IMG/VR virus record: IMGVR_UViG_3300032315_000774
Location: 62,001-126,000 of that record
Reading direction: 5' to 3' (one strand)
Source: a virus
Length of the DNA stretch: 64,000 nucleotides
Position 1 is the stretch's first letter. Each line of letters starts with the position of its first letter. The notes under the pieces were generated by a model. It saw nothing but the letters and a program-made list of their open reading frames with translations. It had not been told where the DNA came from and searched no databases. Of the stretch, positions 47,380 to 56,924 are shown in pieces. The translations under genes and the position numbers were made by a program.

Positions 47380-49599
47380 TCATCCCCGCACCCAGTCGTC
47401 GTCGCGGTCAGACCCTAGGTTTTCGGGAACTTGCTGCGATTGCGCGGGCTTAGCTTGTTCGTTTTTCAGCGTGCGCTGAAGTTGTCGCACATCTCGTGGT
47501 GGCATCCCACGCAGCAAGAGCCAGTCGGTGACCTCTTCGGTCGCAGCGTCAGCATCACCGAGCGCACGGAGGGCACGGAGCGCGTGCTTCGAGCCCTTCT
47601 TCGCGTCTCGCTGCCATTCGGCCACCATGTCGCTCCAGATCGGCGTGGACGGCTTGTAGCCCTCCAGGACGCGCCGTAGGTCGTCGACGGTCTCGGCAGG
47701 CCACGAGGGTGGGGTCGAGCCGCCGTGAGGCGCTGACGCCCCTTCTGCCGCTTCTGGTGGCGGCCCGGGTGGCGCCTCTTCGGGAGGCGGTCCGCCTTCA
47801 TCGGGCATAGGCACCTCGCCACCGCCACCACCGTCCGTGAGGTTCGACGGAAGCGGTGGAAGCATGCCCATGCCACCGCCACCACCGCCACCGCCTTCGC
47901 CTCCACCGCTGAGCATGGCCGCGAGCTGTGGGTTGGCCTGCAGCACCTGTTGGAGCTTCTTCGAGTCCTGCGCGGCCTGTGCGAGTTCCTTCTCGAAGGA
48001 GCGGTTCGCGAGCGACATCTTGGTGGTCGGCGAGAACTTGATCGGCAAGTTGCGCTCCAGAGTCTCGACTGCGTTGATCGTCGACGCATCGATGCTCGGG
48101 TCGAGCGGGTCTTTCCACTCGATGCGCGGCACGATGTAGCGACGGCTCTCGTCGAGTTCACGCTGCGAGCGCTTCACGCGCACGCCATGCGCCAGCTCGG
48201 CCTCGGTCGGCTTGATGAAGCCACGGAGCTGCGAGATCTGCCGAAAGAACTTCGGGAGCAGCCACTGATTCTCGAACATCGAACGCAGCGTGCGCAGCTT
48301 CTTCAAGAACACCTGAAGGCCAGACTGCGCGCTCGCGTACGTGACTTCGCCCCACAGAAACGCCTTCGAAATGCCCATCGCCATCAGCTTCCGCTGGAGC
48401 AGGTACTCGGCGCTCTGGTCGACCTTCCACGCACGCTCTTGTGAGCCGACGAGGTCGAAGTTGATCGCGTAGTGGAAGACGAACCACGAGACCGGGTCCA
48501 TCTCCGTGTTGACGAGCATGTCGAGGACACGCTCTTCTTGTTCGGGTCCAGGAATCCAACCCGTCGCCGCGTCACCGAGCTTCGCGACCTTGACAGGGGC
48601 ACCTGCTCGACGAGACACAGCGATGCTGGTCGTGTACTGCGAGTCCTCGTACATGAAGTCACGCCACATGCGCGACATGATCGACGTGCCGCGTGTGTCG
48701 TTCGGCTGCATACGCCGCGCGATGAACGAGCAGTTGATCGGGCTCAGCGGGATGTTCTGGCCTGACGACAGCGCTTGCTGAACGACCGCAGGGATCATCT
48801 CGCGTGCCCGCTGTGCGTACGGGTTCGTCGACGTCATGATCTGACGGATCTTGTCGTCGGGACGGAACTCGATGATGGGCTCCATCTGGAGGAACGGCGA
48901 GTACACCACCTCCAGCTGGTTTGGGTTGTGGAGCGCGAGATGCGTCCAGATGCCCAGATTGTCGTCCCAGAACGTGTGAGGCGCGACCTCGCCGACGACC
49001 ATGTACTCCTTCGGCATGTACGGCAGGTGCACCAGGAGCTGCGTCGCCTCGACCGAGTCCTCGAACGCTTGCTTGACTTCTCCGTCTACACCTTCACCCG
49101 TCAGCTGGAACTCGCTGAAGACGAGGTCAGCGATCGTGTCGATGCCTGCACCGACGATCGGGTCGAGCTTGTAGAACATGCGCCAGTAGATGTTGGCGAG
49201 GTTGTGGTGCACCGGATAGTTCTGACGGTCCGGTGAGTCGAACTCGGGCATGTACGGGCGCTGCGGTGAAGTCGCTGTACCGAGGCTCGCCATGCCTGAG
49301 TTCGTGGCGAGCGGGTTCGCTGTGCGTGCCTTGAAGTCCGTGGCCTGCTTCGCCTGTGCGAATCCTGAACCTGCACCAGGTCCCAGCGACATGTTCGGCG
49401 GCATGATGCCGTCGAAGAACTTGTCGACGCGTGTGACAGGCGTGCCGACACGTCGTGCGCCCCACGAGTCGAAGCGCTGATGCATCATCTCGATCTGTTG
49501 AGGATACAAGCTGTGCGGCATCGACTCGGATACAGCGCGTGCACGAGATGCTGCTTCGCGCGGGTTCATGTACTTGGGGCCAGGTCCGAAGATCGTCAT
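47380..49599 (-). CDS. Portal protein, 739 aa
   Basis: A large portal-type protein: the crown/stem region is mixed alpha/beta with YWRMFYKLDPIVGAGIDTIA (wing helix typical of portals), then PVSWFVFHYAINFDLVGSQE and a clip/stem helix region LQVFLKKLRTLRSMFENQWL. The C-terminal 150 residues are Gly/Pro-rich (a run of eight Gly near 580) and end with a helical, charged domain. It forms the dodecameric DNA gate at one head vertex and docks the terminase encoded just upstream. Confidence 0.8.
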   Translation of the reverse strand: MTIFGPGPKYMNPREAASRARAVSESMPHSLYPQQIEMMHQRFDSWGARRVGTPVTRVDKFFDGIMPPNMSLGPGAGSGFAQAKQATDFKARTANPLATNSGMASLGTATSPQRPYMPEFDSPDRQNYPVHHNLANIYWRMFYKLDPIVGAGIDTIADLVFSEFQLTGEGVDGEVKQAFEDSVEATQLLVHLPYMPKEYMVVGEVAPHTFWDDNLGIWTHLALHNPNQLEVVYSPFLQMEPIIEFRPDDKIRQIMTSTNPYAQRAREMIPAVVQQALSSGQNIPLSPINCSFIARRMQPNDTRGTSIMSRMWRDFMYEDSQYTTSIAVSRRAGAPVKVAKLGDAATGWIPGPEQEERVLDMLVNTEMDPVSWFVFHYAINFDLVGSQERAWKVDQSAEYLLQRKLMAMGISKAFLWGEVTYASAQSGLQVFLKKLRTLRSMFENQWLLPKFFRQISQLRGFIKPTEAELAHGVRVKRSQRELDESRRYIVPRIEWKDPLDPSIDASTINAVETLERNLPIKFSPTTKMSLANRSFEKELAQAAQDSKKLQQVLQANPQLAAMLSGGGEGGGGGGGGMGMLPPLPSNLTDGGGGGEVPMPDEGGPPPEEAPPGPPPEAAEGASAPHGGSTPPSWPAETVDDLRRVLEGYKPSTPIWSDMVAEWQRDAKKGSKHALRALRALGDADAATEEVTDWLLLRGMPPRDVRQLQRTLKNEQAKPAQSQQVPENLGSDRDDDWVRG

Positions 49600-49602
49600 C
49601 TG

Positions 49603-51342
49603 CTACCTCTGGATCGAGCGATCCGTGCGGACGGACGGCACCAGGTCACTCCACTCTTCCGTCAGCCCACCATCTTGCGTGTCAGGAAGCGCCCAGGCCC
49701 GCTTGCCTGCGGGATTCACAGCGAGCTGCTGCAAGATGGTAGACCAGTCACCCTCGAACCGCAACGCGCGGTCGTCGACGAAGGCGTCGGCTTGTGGCTT
49801 GTGGCCGATCCAGATGTCGCTGAACGGCACACCTACCGAAGTCAAGTAGTCGCTCAGTGCGGCTTCGAGTTCCGCCGTCGAGGTCTCATCGAGCCCAGAG
49901 AATCGCGCCGTGTAGATCGAGACACGCCACCCGAGCTGCATCAGCTCGTTCAGCGCCTCGATCGCGCCCGGAAGAGGGTCACCGAACTTGCCTTCTTCGC
50001 CCCAGCCAGACTCGTACGAGAGGATCGTTCCGTCGAGGTCGACCGCGACCCAAGGCTGACGTTGCGCGCGCATGCCCATGTGCATGCCGTCCGGATACGA
50101 GTTCGCCCAGTCCGTCGCCCAGGACGTAGGCTCACCAGGCTCGTCCGTCGGCTCTGGATGCTCCCAGTCCTTGAACGTCGTCGGGAAGCGTGCGCGAACG
50201 AGGAACGCGCGACGCAAGAACATCTGCGACGCGCGCCATGCAGCCCACGCAGCCGCTTGTGCTTCCTGTGCGGTGAGACCGAACTTCGCTCCCGCGATGC
50301 CGTAGTCACGCGTGACTTGGTCACGGAGAAGGTCTGGGATGCTCTTGTCGAGCGGACGTCCGAGCCAGATGCCGATCGCGTGCTTGTCCACGACGACTTC
50401 GTCTTGGTAGCGGACCGGATCGAAGATCGACAGGAAGAAGGGGAAGACTTTCGGCCCGAGGATCGCCGAGAAGTCGCCCTTCATGATGAGCGCGTAGGCG
50501 CGTTGCATCGACGTGTCGAGGTGGTAGACGCGATCGAACTGACCTGACAGCACAATGTCTGCGCGACGGATGTTCTCGACCCAGTCCGTCTGCGGTGACA
50601 TGATCGCGATGACGCCTGCGACGGTCATCAGGTCTTTGTTGTACTTGCGCGCGAGCTGGACAGCGGTGTCGTGCGCGTACCGATACCACTTGCGCCAGTA
50701 TTCCAGCTCTTCGGGCGTAAGCGTGCTGAGTACGTACTCGATGTTCGCAACGCCCTTCTTCGAGCTGCGCTCGGTGTAGTCCGTCGGGCTCAGACGGCTT
50801 TCGTCGAGGATGTTCTGACGGAACGGGATCATCTCCCGCTTCGACTCGGGTAGGATGTCCAGCTCTTCTTGGATGTACTGCTCGTACTCTTCGTCCGAAA
50901 CAGGCGTGACTTTGAACCTGTGACGGAAGCGCTCGGGGTCTGTGATCGCGTCACGGATCGGCGCGACTTCCTGCGACTTCGGATCGAAGATCCGCATGTC
51001 GAGGAGCTTGTTCTTCGAGCCAGGCGGGAGGGCAGTGACCTCCGACGGCAGCGCGAAGTTCTCGATCGTCGGCATGTGCTTCGTGTACTGCTCCTGCACG
51101 ACGGGAGCGTCCGGCGACACGCGCGGCCACTCGTTCGGATCTTCGAAGCGTCTGACGTGACGGCGCTGCGCTTCCTTGATCCAGTCGCCTTCCCACGCGG
51201 ACTGCAGCGACAGACCGCGAGGCTCGTCAGGCGGCGTCGTGAAGCCTTCGGTCGCTGGATAGGTCCACGGATCGTTGTCGGGCGCGAGCGAGCTGAAGCC
51301 CTCGTCGACTGCAGGTGAATAGTGGAAGGCGTTCTTGGTCAT
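49603..51342 (-). CDS. DUF7178-like domain fused to HAD phosphatase, 579 aa
   Basis: Residues about 195-375 carry VAGVIAIMSPQTDWVENIRR, PKVFPFFLSIFDP, VVDKHAIGIWLG and AQAAAWAAWRAS, the pattern of the helical DUF7178-type family seen in phages and perhaps related to HhH DNA-glycosylase folds (inference). Residues about 430-545 are a HAD domain with VAVDLDGTI (Asp 435, 437), VSIYTARFSG and AFVDDRALRF. The first 190 residues resemble a virion-type N terminus. Lies between terminase and portal with ATGA coupling. It may act on packaged DNA, nucleotides or DNA ends; unknown. Confidence 0.7.
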   Translation of the reverse strand: MTKNAFHYSPAVDEGFSSLAPDNDPWTYPATEGFTTPPDEPRGLSLQSAWEGDWIKEAQRRHVRRFEDPNEWPRVSPDAPVVQEQYTKHMPTIENFALPSEVTALPPGSKNKLLDMRIFDPKSQEVAPIRDAITDPERFRHRFKVTPVSDEEYEQYIQEELDILPESKREMIPFRQNILDESRLSPTDYTERSSKKGVANIEYVLSTLTPEELEYWRKWYRYAHDTAVQLARKYNKDLMTVAGVIAIMSPQTDWVENIRRADIVLSGQFDRVYHLDTSMQRAYALIMKGDFSAILGPKVFPFFLSIFDPVRYQDEVVVDKHAIGIWLGRPLDKSIPDLLRDQVTRDYGIAGAKFGLTAQEAQAAAWAAWRASQMFLRRAFLVRARFPTTFKDWEHPEPTDEPGEPTSWATDWANSYPDGMHMGMRAQRQPWVAVDLDGTILSYESGWGEEGKFGDPLPGAIEALNELMQLGWRVSIYTARFSGLDETSTAELEAALSDYLTSVGVPFSDIWIGHKPQADAFVDDRALRFEGDWSTILQQLAVNPAGKRAWALPDTQDGGLTEEWSDLVPSVRTDRSIQR

Positions 51343-53363
51343 CGTGTTCTCCGTGGCATGAGCGGACGTACGACACCACCACGTGTGCTCCAGTCGCGCC
51401 CGCTCTGTTCGACGCGTTCACGTCGAGTGCGCTTCGAGTTATCGGTCTGAACGTCGCTGATGCCGGACGCTTGGATGATGCGGTTGGCATGGAACACCGT
51501 TCGAATGACGTCGTCGGAGTGTTCTCCGCGTCGGCCTTTGTTCTTGAGCGGGTTCGACACTACGCGTGTGTCTGGGTCCTCTTGCAGCTCGAACAGTTCG
51601 GCGAGCGCGATGCTCTCCATGTGCATGTCGAGGTGAGAGATCTTGGTGAAGTTTGTGCCGTCGAAGTCGTCTGCGTGTGGACGTGGCATGCGGACACGTC
51701 CTTCCATCGCGTTGGCGCGGAACATCGCCACGTCGTCCTTCGACAGTGACCGCTTCTCAGCACGGATGCCCATGTTACGGATCTGCTGGATCATCGAAGT
51801 CGACTGCCAGCGGTCGAACTCGACGGACGCGATCGAGATCTTGTCCTTGAGTTCTTCGATGAGGCGTACGACCGAATCGAACCACACAGGCTTGTTCAGC
51901 TCGGGGACGATACGAAACGTCATCACGACGACCGTGACCTTGTACGGGCCGTCTGTACCTTCCACGATGTCTTCTCGCGAGATGGTCATGGCGAAGCTGT
52001 CGAAGCTCTCACCTGCGTCGAGCGTGATGATGTGCGGTCGGCGAGAGAAGTCGTAGGCCGCGCTCATCACGTACGCGCCCACGTACGTGTTCTTCAGTTC
52101 ATCTTCGAACGTCCGCGTTCCCAGCTGAATGAGCGTAGGCACATCCGCGAGTACGGTCTGACAGAATCGTGGCTGGTTGATGATGAACGGGAACGCCGAA
52201 CCGGGAGGGTTGGCGCCGTAGTCGCGCTCGGCGCCGACAGGATCCTTCATGAACTCGTCGGCCAGCGACTCGCGTGACTCGAACGGTGTGAACTCCCAGG
52301 TCGGCCGATGTTGGAAGTACATGCGCTTCAGCTTGGGTGCTGTGCGAAGAAGCTCCCACGTGTAGTCGGACCGAGACAGCGGCGAGGTCACGCTGAAGAT
52401 CGATCCGATCCACGACGGACCGCCGTACAGCTTGGTGCGTGAACGCAGCGTGCGAAGCGAGCGCTCCATCGCTCGGTACGCTTCACGTGCGGAGAGACGC
52501 GAGTCCTGACCTGTGAAGTACGCCAGCTCGTCGATGAAGGCAGCAGGCCGCGTGCGTCCACGGTTCGCACCCGAGTTTGCAGACAGCGAGACCATGTTGA
52601 GCTTGATTGCAGGATGACCGATGGTGATCTTCTTCTTGCTGACCGTGTACTTCCACGGCGTCGAGTCTGCAGACTCCTGGTTCTTCTCCGCTTGCTGAAT
52701 CCATGTCGTGAAGCGACGAAACCACGGAGCTTCTTCACGAAGGCCGATGTACTTCGCCCAGACGGTGTCTTCAGCCTGCACCGCTGACGACGCCAAGAAC
52801 GCGACCTCGAACGGGTCACGCTTCGCCGTGCCAAAGAACTGAAACAGCCCGCCTGGTGTCGCGAGACCTGTGACGATGAGCCAGTGCTCGATGTAGGTCG
52901 CGATGATTGCTGCCGTCACCGACTTCCCAGCGCGCTGACCGATAACCAAGTGCATCTGGTTGAAGCCGCGAAAGAAGCCCTCTTCTTCGAGCTGTCCACG
53001 CGTGATGTGGCAGCTCGGGCATTCGTCTTCTTGAAGTCTCGGGTTGAACTCCAGAAGAACTTCAGCTGCCAGCTGTTCGCGTGTCTTTCCCCAGCAATCG
53101 CCGTAGTCGCCGTCCTTCGTCGTTCCCGGGTTGCAGATCGGGCAGCGCAGCTCGAAGTAATCGCGCAAGATCTGATACTGCCGCCAGACATCCGCGACCG
53201 AACCGAAGTTCAAGAAGTCGGGGTCCATCACCCAGCGGATGATGTTCGGAGCGACCTGCGTGACCCAGCCGTCTGCAGACGCACCTGTAGCAGTCAGCGG
53301 CGTTGTCTTCGCCGCTTCGTACGATCGCTTCAGCTCCTGTAGGAAGTCGACTTCGCGTGCCAT
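51339..53363 (-). CDS. Terminase large subunit, 674 aa
   Basis: DNA-packaging motor with an ATPase and a nuclease domain. Walker A is GQRAGKS (142-148), Walker B is AFIDE (275-279), and the coupling motif is SVTSPLS (324-330). The RNase H-like nuclease acidic residues are seen in IITLDAGESFDS (D449), VEFDRW (D517) and GEHSDDVIR (D617/618). Before the Walker A region there is an inserted Cys cluster (C74, C77, C90, C115, C118) that may bind zinc. No small subunit was recognised nearby. Confidence 0.92.
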   Translation of the reverse strand: MAREVDFLQELKRSYEAAKTTPLTATGASADGWVTQVAPNIIRWVMDPDFLNFGSVADVWRQYQILRDYFELRCPICNPGTTKDGDYGDCWGKTREQLAAEVLLEFNPRLQEDECPSCHITRGQLEEEGFFRGFNQMHLVIGQRAGKSVTAAIIATYIEHWLIVTGLATPGGLFQFFGTAKRDPFEVAFLASSAVQAEDTVWAKYIGLREEAPWFRRFTTWIQQAEKNQESADSTPWKYTVSKKKITIGHPAIKLNMVSLSANSGANRGRTRPAAFIDELAYFTGQDSRLSAREAYRAMERSLRTLRSRTKLYGGPSWIGSIFSVTSPLSRSDYTWELLRTAPKLKRMYFQHRPTWEFTPFESRESLADEFMKDPVGAERDYGANPPGSAFPFIINQPRFCQTVLADVPTLIQLGTRTFEDELKNTYVGAYVMSAAYDFSRRPHIITLDAGESFDSFAMTISREDIVEGTDGPYKVTVVVMTFRIVPELNKPVWFDSVVRLIEELKDKISIASVEFDRWQSTSMIQQIRNMGIRAEKRSLSKDDVAMFRANAMEGRVRMPRPHADDFDGTNFTKISHLDMHMESIALAELFELQEDPDTRVVSNPLKNKGRRGEHSDDVIRTVFHANRIIQASGISDVQTDNSKRTRRERVEQSGRDWSTRGGVVRPLMPRRTR

Positions 53364-53366
53364 GAT

Positions 53367-54146
53367 TCAGCTCAGAGCATCAGCGGGCACCTGCACTGTG
53401 AACGAGTCATCGAACGCGACCAGCACGCCCTCGGTCGTCACACGCACCACCGTGCCCTTCATCCCCTTGTCCATGTGAAAGCGCTGCCCACCGCGACCGA
53501 TGTACACGAACTCGCGCGTGAGCTTCACACGACTCGTCGGCGCGAACTCCCGCATGACCTCTTCACGCGACGGCAGCACTTCTGCTTCGCCGCCACCTTC
53601 GGTATCGGCGTCTGCGTCGGCCGACGCGCGGATGCCGCGCTGCCAGCGGTAGACTTCACCTTCGACCTTGCCGTTCGGGAGCGAGTACATGTTGGATCGA
53701 TCGGGGATCTTCTCCTTGAACTCGGCCGCCTCGATGATCCGGTTGAAGCTGCTCTGCGCGATGATCATCGGCTGGTTGCCGTAGTACATGATGCTCGGCG
53801 TCTCGACCTGACCTGCACGCACGACAAGCGGGATGTCGATGAAGTGCTGCGCGCCTGAACGGCTCCGCAGCTTCAGCTGGTACTGAAGCTCACCATCTTC
53901 GATGCCGTGACCGCCGAGACCTGAGCTACGATGCGTGCCCTTGTAGAACACCTCGTAGCCGCGAGGCAGGCTCATCGTGTCGAGCAAGTTCGCGATGGCC
54001 ATGCGGCCTGCGAGCTGTGGCGAGTGCTGGACGCCCAAGCGGTCGTCCTTGTTCCAGCCGCCCTGGAACTGACCAAGCACGCGTTGGAAGAACGCACGCT
54101 TCGTCTGCTTGTACTCCGGACGCAGGTTCAGCTCAGGCAGTCTCAT
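53367..54146 (-). CDS. Hypothetical protein with C-terminal SH3-like segment, 259 aa
   Basis: Precedes the terminase by three bases. The C-terminal 70 residues (FVYIGRGGQRFHMDKGMKGT, VVRVTTEGVLVAFDDSF) look like a small KOW/SH3-like barrel. A disordered acidic/Gly linker occurs near 175-190 (ADADADTEGGGEAE). Could be a small-terminase or packaging accessory, but no motif proves it. Confidence 0.6.
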   Translation of the reverse strand: MRLPELNLRPEYKQTKRAFFQRVLGQFQGGWNKDDRLGVQHSPQLAGRMAIANLLDTMSLPRGYEVFYKGTHRSSGLGGHGIEDGELQYQLKLRSRSGAQHFIDIPLVVRAGQVETPSIMYYGNQPMIIAQSSFNRIIEAAEFKEKIPDRSNMYSLPNGKVEGEVYRWQRGIRASADADADTEGGGEAEVLPSREEVMREFAPTSRVKLTREFVYIGRGGQRFHMDKGMKGTVVRVTTEGVLVAFDDSFTVQVPADALS

Positions 54147-55039
54147 GTTTTCCTCGCGATCAGTTCGAGCCAGGTGTTGGGGCCGACACGGACCAGACGC
54201 GCGATGTCCGCGAGGTCTGCGGCGATGAATGCTTGTCCAATCGTGTCCATGCCTTCGGGAGTCGTTGCTGCCGCGTACGCTGTCGCGAAGTCACCGTCGC
54301 TCAGGTTCATGCTTCTGAGCCAACGTCCGATGATCTCCGGCGAGACCACTGCACGCTTCAGCTGCTGGTTCAGTGCTACAGGAGCCCACGCAACACCGCC
54401 ACCACGAAACGCAGCTTCGAGCATCGCCACGGCGAAGTCGGCGACGTCGAGGCTGATGTCGAGCTGTGCGCGAACAGGCCACACAGGGAATGCGTAGCCG
54501 TCGACAGGTGACACCGGCATCGCAGGCAGCGGGTTCTCTTGCGCCTCGCTGAAGGCTTGGTCTGGCAGCATGCGGTCCTGCCAGCGGTTCGGAGCTTTCG
54601 GCGGCATCGAGCGCGGATGCGGCAGCGACTCCGGCTTCATGGTGTAGTAGCCGTCGCTGAGAGGCGCTGCTTCGGTGATCGTGCGCAGTAGGTTGTAGGT
54701 CTGCTGCGCGACGCGCGCACCTTCCTGAAGGCGACCTTGCGCTGTCTCCAGCACGCCCGTTCCTACGTGACTCCACGTCTCGCGAGAGCCTGGCATCGCA
54801 CGCACGACACGCGCGATGCGGTCGCCGTCGACGAAGCCGATGTCGATCGGAAACGCCACGCGCCCCATGTGAAAGGAGAGACGACGCCGCTCGCGGCTTG
54901 GAAACCACAGGGCTTCTTGAGCCGCGAGCGGGTCGTGTTCCTGCAGCCCGAGCTGTTGCTCGGCAGCGGTCATCGCGACCGACGCGACGTATCGCGACGC
55001 AGCGACGTTGATGCCGACCTTGAGCCCAGGACGCAGCAT
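54143..55039 (-). CDS. DUF192-like protein with unknown C-terminal domain, 298 aa
   Basis: Residues about 25-105 (ERRRLSFHMGRVAFPIDIGF then VDGDRIARVVRAMPGS) follow the DUF192 pattern, in which a W/F-x-M-x-x-T-x-x-P-L-D-I-x-F-I-D core is conserved. DUF192 proteins are small beta-barrel proteins of unknown biochemical role. The remaining residues are helical and not recognised. ATGA overlap into the next gene. Confidence 0.65.
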   Translation of the reverse strand: MLRPGLKVGINVAASRYVASVAMTAAEQQLGLQEHDPLAAQEALWFPSRERRRLSFHMGRVAFPIDIGFVDGDRIARVVRAMPGSRETWSHVGTGVLETAQGRLQEGARVAQQTYNLLRTITEAAPLSDGYYTMKPESLPHPRSMPPKAPNRWQDRMLPDQAFSEAQENPLPAMPVSPVDGYAFPVWPVRAQLDISLDVADFAVAMLEAAFRGGGVAWAPVALNQQLKRAVVSPEIIGRWLRSMNLSDGDFATAYAAATTPEGMDTIGQAFIAADLADIARLVRVGPNTWLELIARKT

Positions 55040-55042
55040 CGT

Positions 55043-55693
55043 TCAGCTCGTGCGGAGGAACTGAGCGATGGCGGTGCCCGCTGCGGTGCCGTCGGTCATG
55101 CGGAGGACCAGCGGGCTGCCACGCGCGACCGAAGGGAGCACGCCCGAGCCTGCGGTCTGGCCGGTGCCGTTGTCGCGCACGCGACCTGCGGCGGCCGTCG
55201 ACATCGCCTGCGTGAGCTGCGCGCCTGCGCCTGCCAGCGCGGTGCGCATGTTGGCGGTGCTGCCGCCACCGCCTGCGGTCTGGATCATCAGCTGCGAGTC
55301 CATGAGGTCGCCTGCGAACGGCATCGACGAGAGCATGGTGACGTCACGCGCACCTGCACCGCCTGCAGCGAACGTCGTGCGCACGAAGATCGAGCCGTCG
55401 GCGATGCCGCCTGCGCTGATCGTCGTGCTGATGTCGGCGCCCAGGATCGAGCCTGGCCCCTGGATGACGCGGAGGCGGATGATGCCCGCTCCGAGCCACG
55501 TGATGATCTGCGGCTGCAGGTTCAGCTCGTCGAGCGTCGCGGCGTCACCGACGTCGACGCTGGCCGTCGCTGTGCCTGCAGGCCCCAGCTGCGCACGGAT
55601 GATGCGGTTCGAGGTCTTGTCGATCGTGAGGTCGATCGCCAACGTGTTGGCGGTGAGGTTGTCGATCCAGAGGCGTCCGTTGACTGCACCCAT
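55043..55693 (-). CDS. Gly/Ala-rich structural-type protein, 216 aa
   Basis: Starts MGAVNGRLWIDNLTANTLAI. The N-terminal 130 residues are beta-rich; the C-terminal part is Gly/Ala/Thr-rich (LMIQTAGGGGSTANMRTALA, AGAGAQLTQAMSTAAAGRVR). Composition is that of a virion protein, possibly a head decoration protein encoded upstream of the packaging genes. The earlier start at 55720 is in shadow of the small preceding gene. Confidence 0.6.
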   Translation of the reverse strand: MGAVNGRLWIDNLTANTLAIDLTIDKTSNRIIRAQLGPAGTATASVDVGDAATLDELNLQPQIITWLGAGIIRLRVIQGPGSILGADISTTISAGGIADGSIFVRTTFAAGGAGARDVTMLSSMPFAGDLMDSQLMIQTAGGGGSTANMRTALAGAGAQLTQAMSTAAAGRVRDNGTGQTAGSGVLPSVARGSPLVLRMTDGTAAGTAIAQFLRTS

Positions 55694-55694
55694 G

Positions 55695-55946
55695 TTACTC
55701 TCGCTCCTTGAACTGATCACCGACCAGTTCGTAGTTGCCTGGCTCCGTGCAGAAGGTCGCGCCGAGAGTTTCGATCGTCTGCTTGAGTCGATCTTCAGCC
55801 ACTCGAATCGCTTCGATCTGCTGCTGTTTCTTGGTCTCGAAGTCGGCCATCAGCTGACCGAGCACTCGGTGCTTCTCGTGTAGCTCGGCACGCAGCGCCT
55901 GCAATCGCAGGTACGCGCTCGAACTAATGGTGAAGGTTTTGCTCAC
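55695..55946 (-). CDS. Small coiled-coil protein, 83 aa
   Basis: GTG start at 55946. The central part is a clear coiled coil (LRAELHEKHRVLGQLMADFE, KKQQQIEAIRVAEDRLKQTI). Overlaps the preceding gene by 23 bases and lies one base before the next. Possibly a small assembly or host-takeover factor; unknown. Confidence 0.6.
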   Translation of the reverse strand: MSKTFTISSSAYLRLQALRAELHEKHRVLGQLMADFETKKQQQIEAIRVAEDRLKQTIETLGATFCTEPGNYELVGDQFKERE

Positions 55947-56379
55947 GTGCGACCTCTTGGACAGCCTCCGAAGAGACGACTTGCAAGATGTCGAGGAGCC
56001 TCTTGTCGATCAAGTCTTGCAGCTGTCGTGCAGCTTCGTGGTGCTTGCCTGCGCCGTGAAGAGCGCTGATCTGCCGAAGCTCGTGGAGCAACGGCTTGGT
56101 CAGATGTGTCATCACGCGTCCAGTCATCGTGCGAAGACGCGCGCGTTCGCCTGCTTCTGCCTTGCGCAAGTCGGCGATGGCTCGCATGCACTGACGGAAC
56201 TCGCCGACGATCGGCGCCAGAGTCTTCACGAACTGCGCATGCTGTGCTCGCCGCTCAGCTGGCGTGACGAGAGGACTCTCGTCTTTGTCTTCTGCCGCGT
56301 CGAACAGGTCATCGAGACACTTCTGAAGTCGCTGTGAGAACTTCAGAAGATCTTGGATGTTCTCAGTTGAGTTGCTCAT
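55924..56379 (-). CDS. Hypothetical helical protein, 151 aa
   Basis: Starts MSNSTENIQDLLKFSQRLQK at 56379, overlapping the previous TGA (ATGA). Strongly helical and charged, with likely coiled coils (EFRQCMRAIADLRKAEAGER). No motif recognised. Confidence 0.6.
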   Translation of the reverse strand: MSNSTENIQDLLKFSQRLQKCLDDLFDAAEDKDESPLVTPAERRAQHAQFVKTLAPIVGEFRQCMRAIADLRKAEAGERARLRTMTGRVMTHLTKPLLHELRQISALHGAGKHHEAARQLQDLIDKRLLDILQVVSSEAVQEVAREQNLHH

Positions 56380-56924
56380 GCTTGCCTCAACGCGCGTACG
56401 AGCTGTGTCTTCGACAGACCTTCCGTCGCGATGCCGCGAGCTGTGGCTTGCACGCGCAGCTTCTCGATCGTCCAATCCATCGTCGGCACGTCACGAGAGA
56501 TCTTCTTGTCGATCTCTTCGTCGTCGTCCGCCTTCTTCTTGACCGCGACACTTGCAGGTGTCGATGCAGTCGCCTGTGCAGCTGGAGCCTTGACTTCTTC
56601 GGTCTTTACCGCTCCCAAGAGGTCATCGAGCGACACGATCGTCGACAGGACAGCTTGCTTGTCGACGACCTCTTGTGCAGGAGCTTGCGGCTCGGCGTCG
56701 CTCAGATGAACGAAGCGACCGTCACGGAGATGACGCTGGAAGTCAGGAGACCTGTCCAGAATCAGCTGAGCCTCCGCGCTCGACGTGCCGAGCTTGACGT
56801 CCAGCTCCGTGACGCCGGGAAGCAACAAGATCGACGTGTGGCGCACGCCTTTGCGCATCGACTGTGCCGACGCCAAGACGAACGTCACGCTGATCGCGTG
56901 CATGGTGTTGTTCAGAACTCTCAT
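56376..56924 (-). CDS. Hypothetical protein with SAP-like C terminus, 182 aa
   Basis: N-terminal half has a beta part (VSTFVLASAQ-like strands, then LLPGVTELDVKLGTSSAEA), a disordered Lys/Asp-rich linker (VKKKADDDEEIDKKISRDVP), and a C-terminal 30 residues (WTIEKLRVQATARGIATEGL, SKTQLVRALRQA) with the SAP/LEM-type helix-hairpin pattern used in DNA-binding proteins. ATGA overlaps at both ends. Confidence 0.6.
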   Translation of the reverse strand: MRVLNNTMHAISVTFVLASAQSMRKGVRHTSILLLPGVTELDVKLGTSSAEAQLILDRSPDFQRHLRDGRFVHLSDAEPQAPAQEVVDKQAVLSTIVSLDDLLGAVKTEEVKAPAAQATASTPASVAVKKKADDDEEIDKKISRDVPTMDWTIEKLRVQATARGIATEGLSKTQLVRALRQA

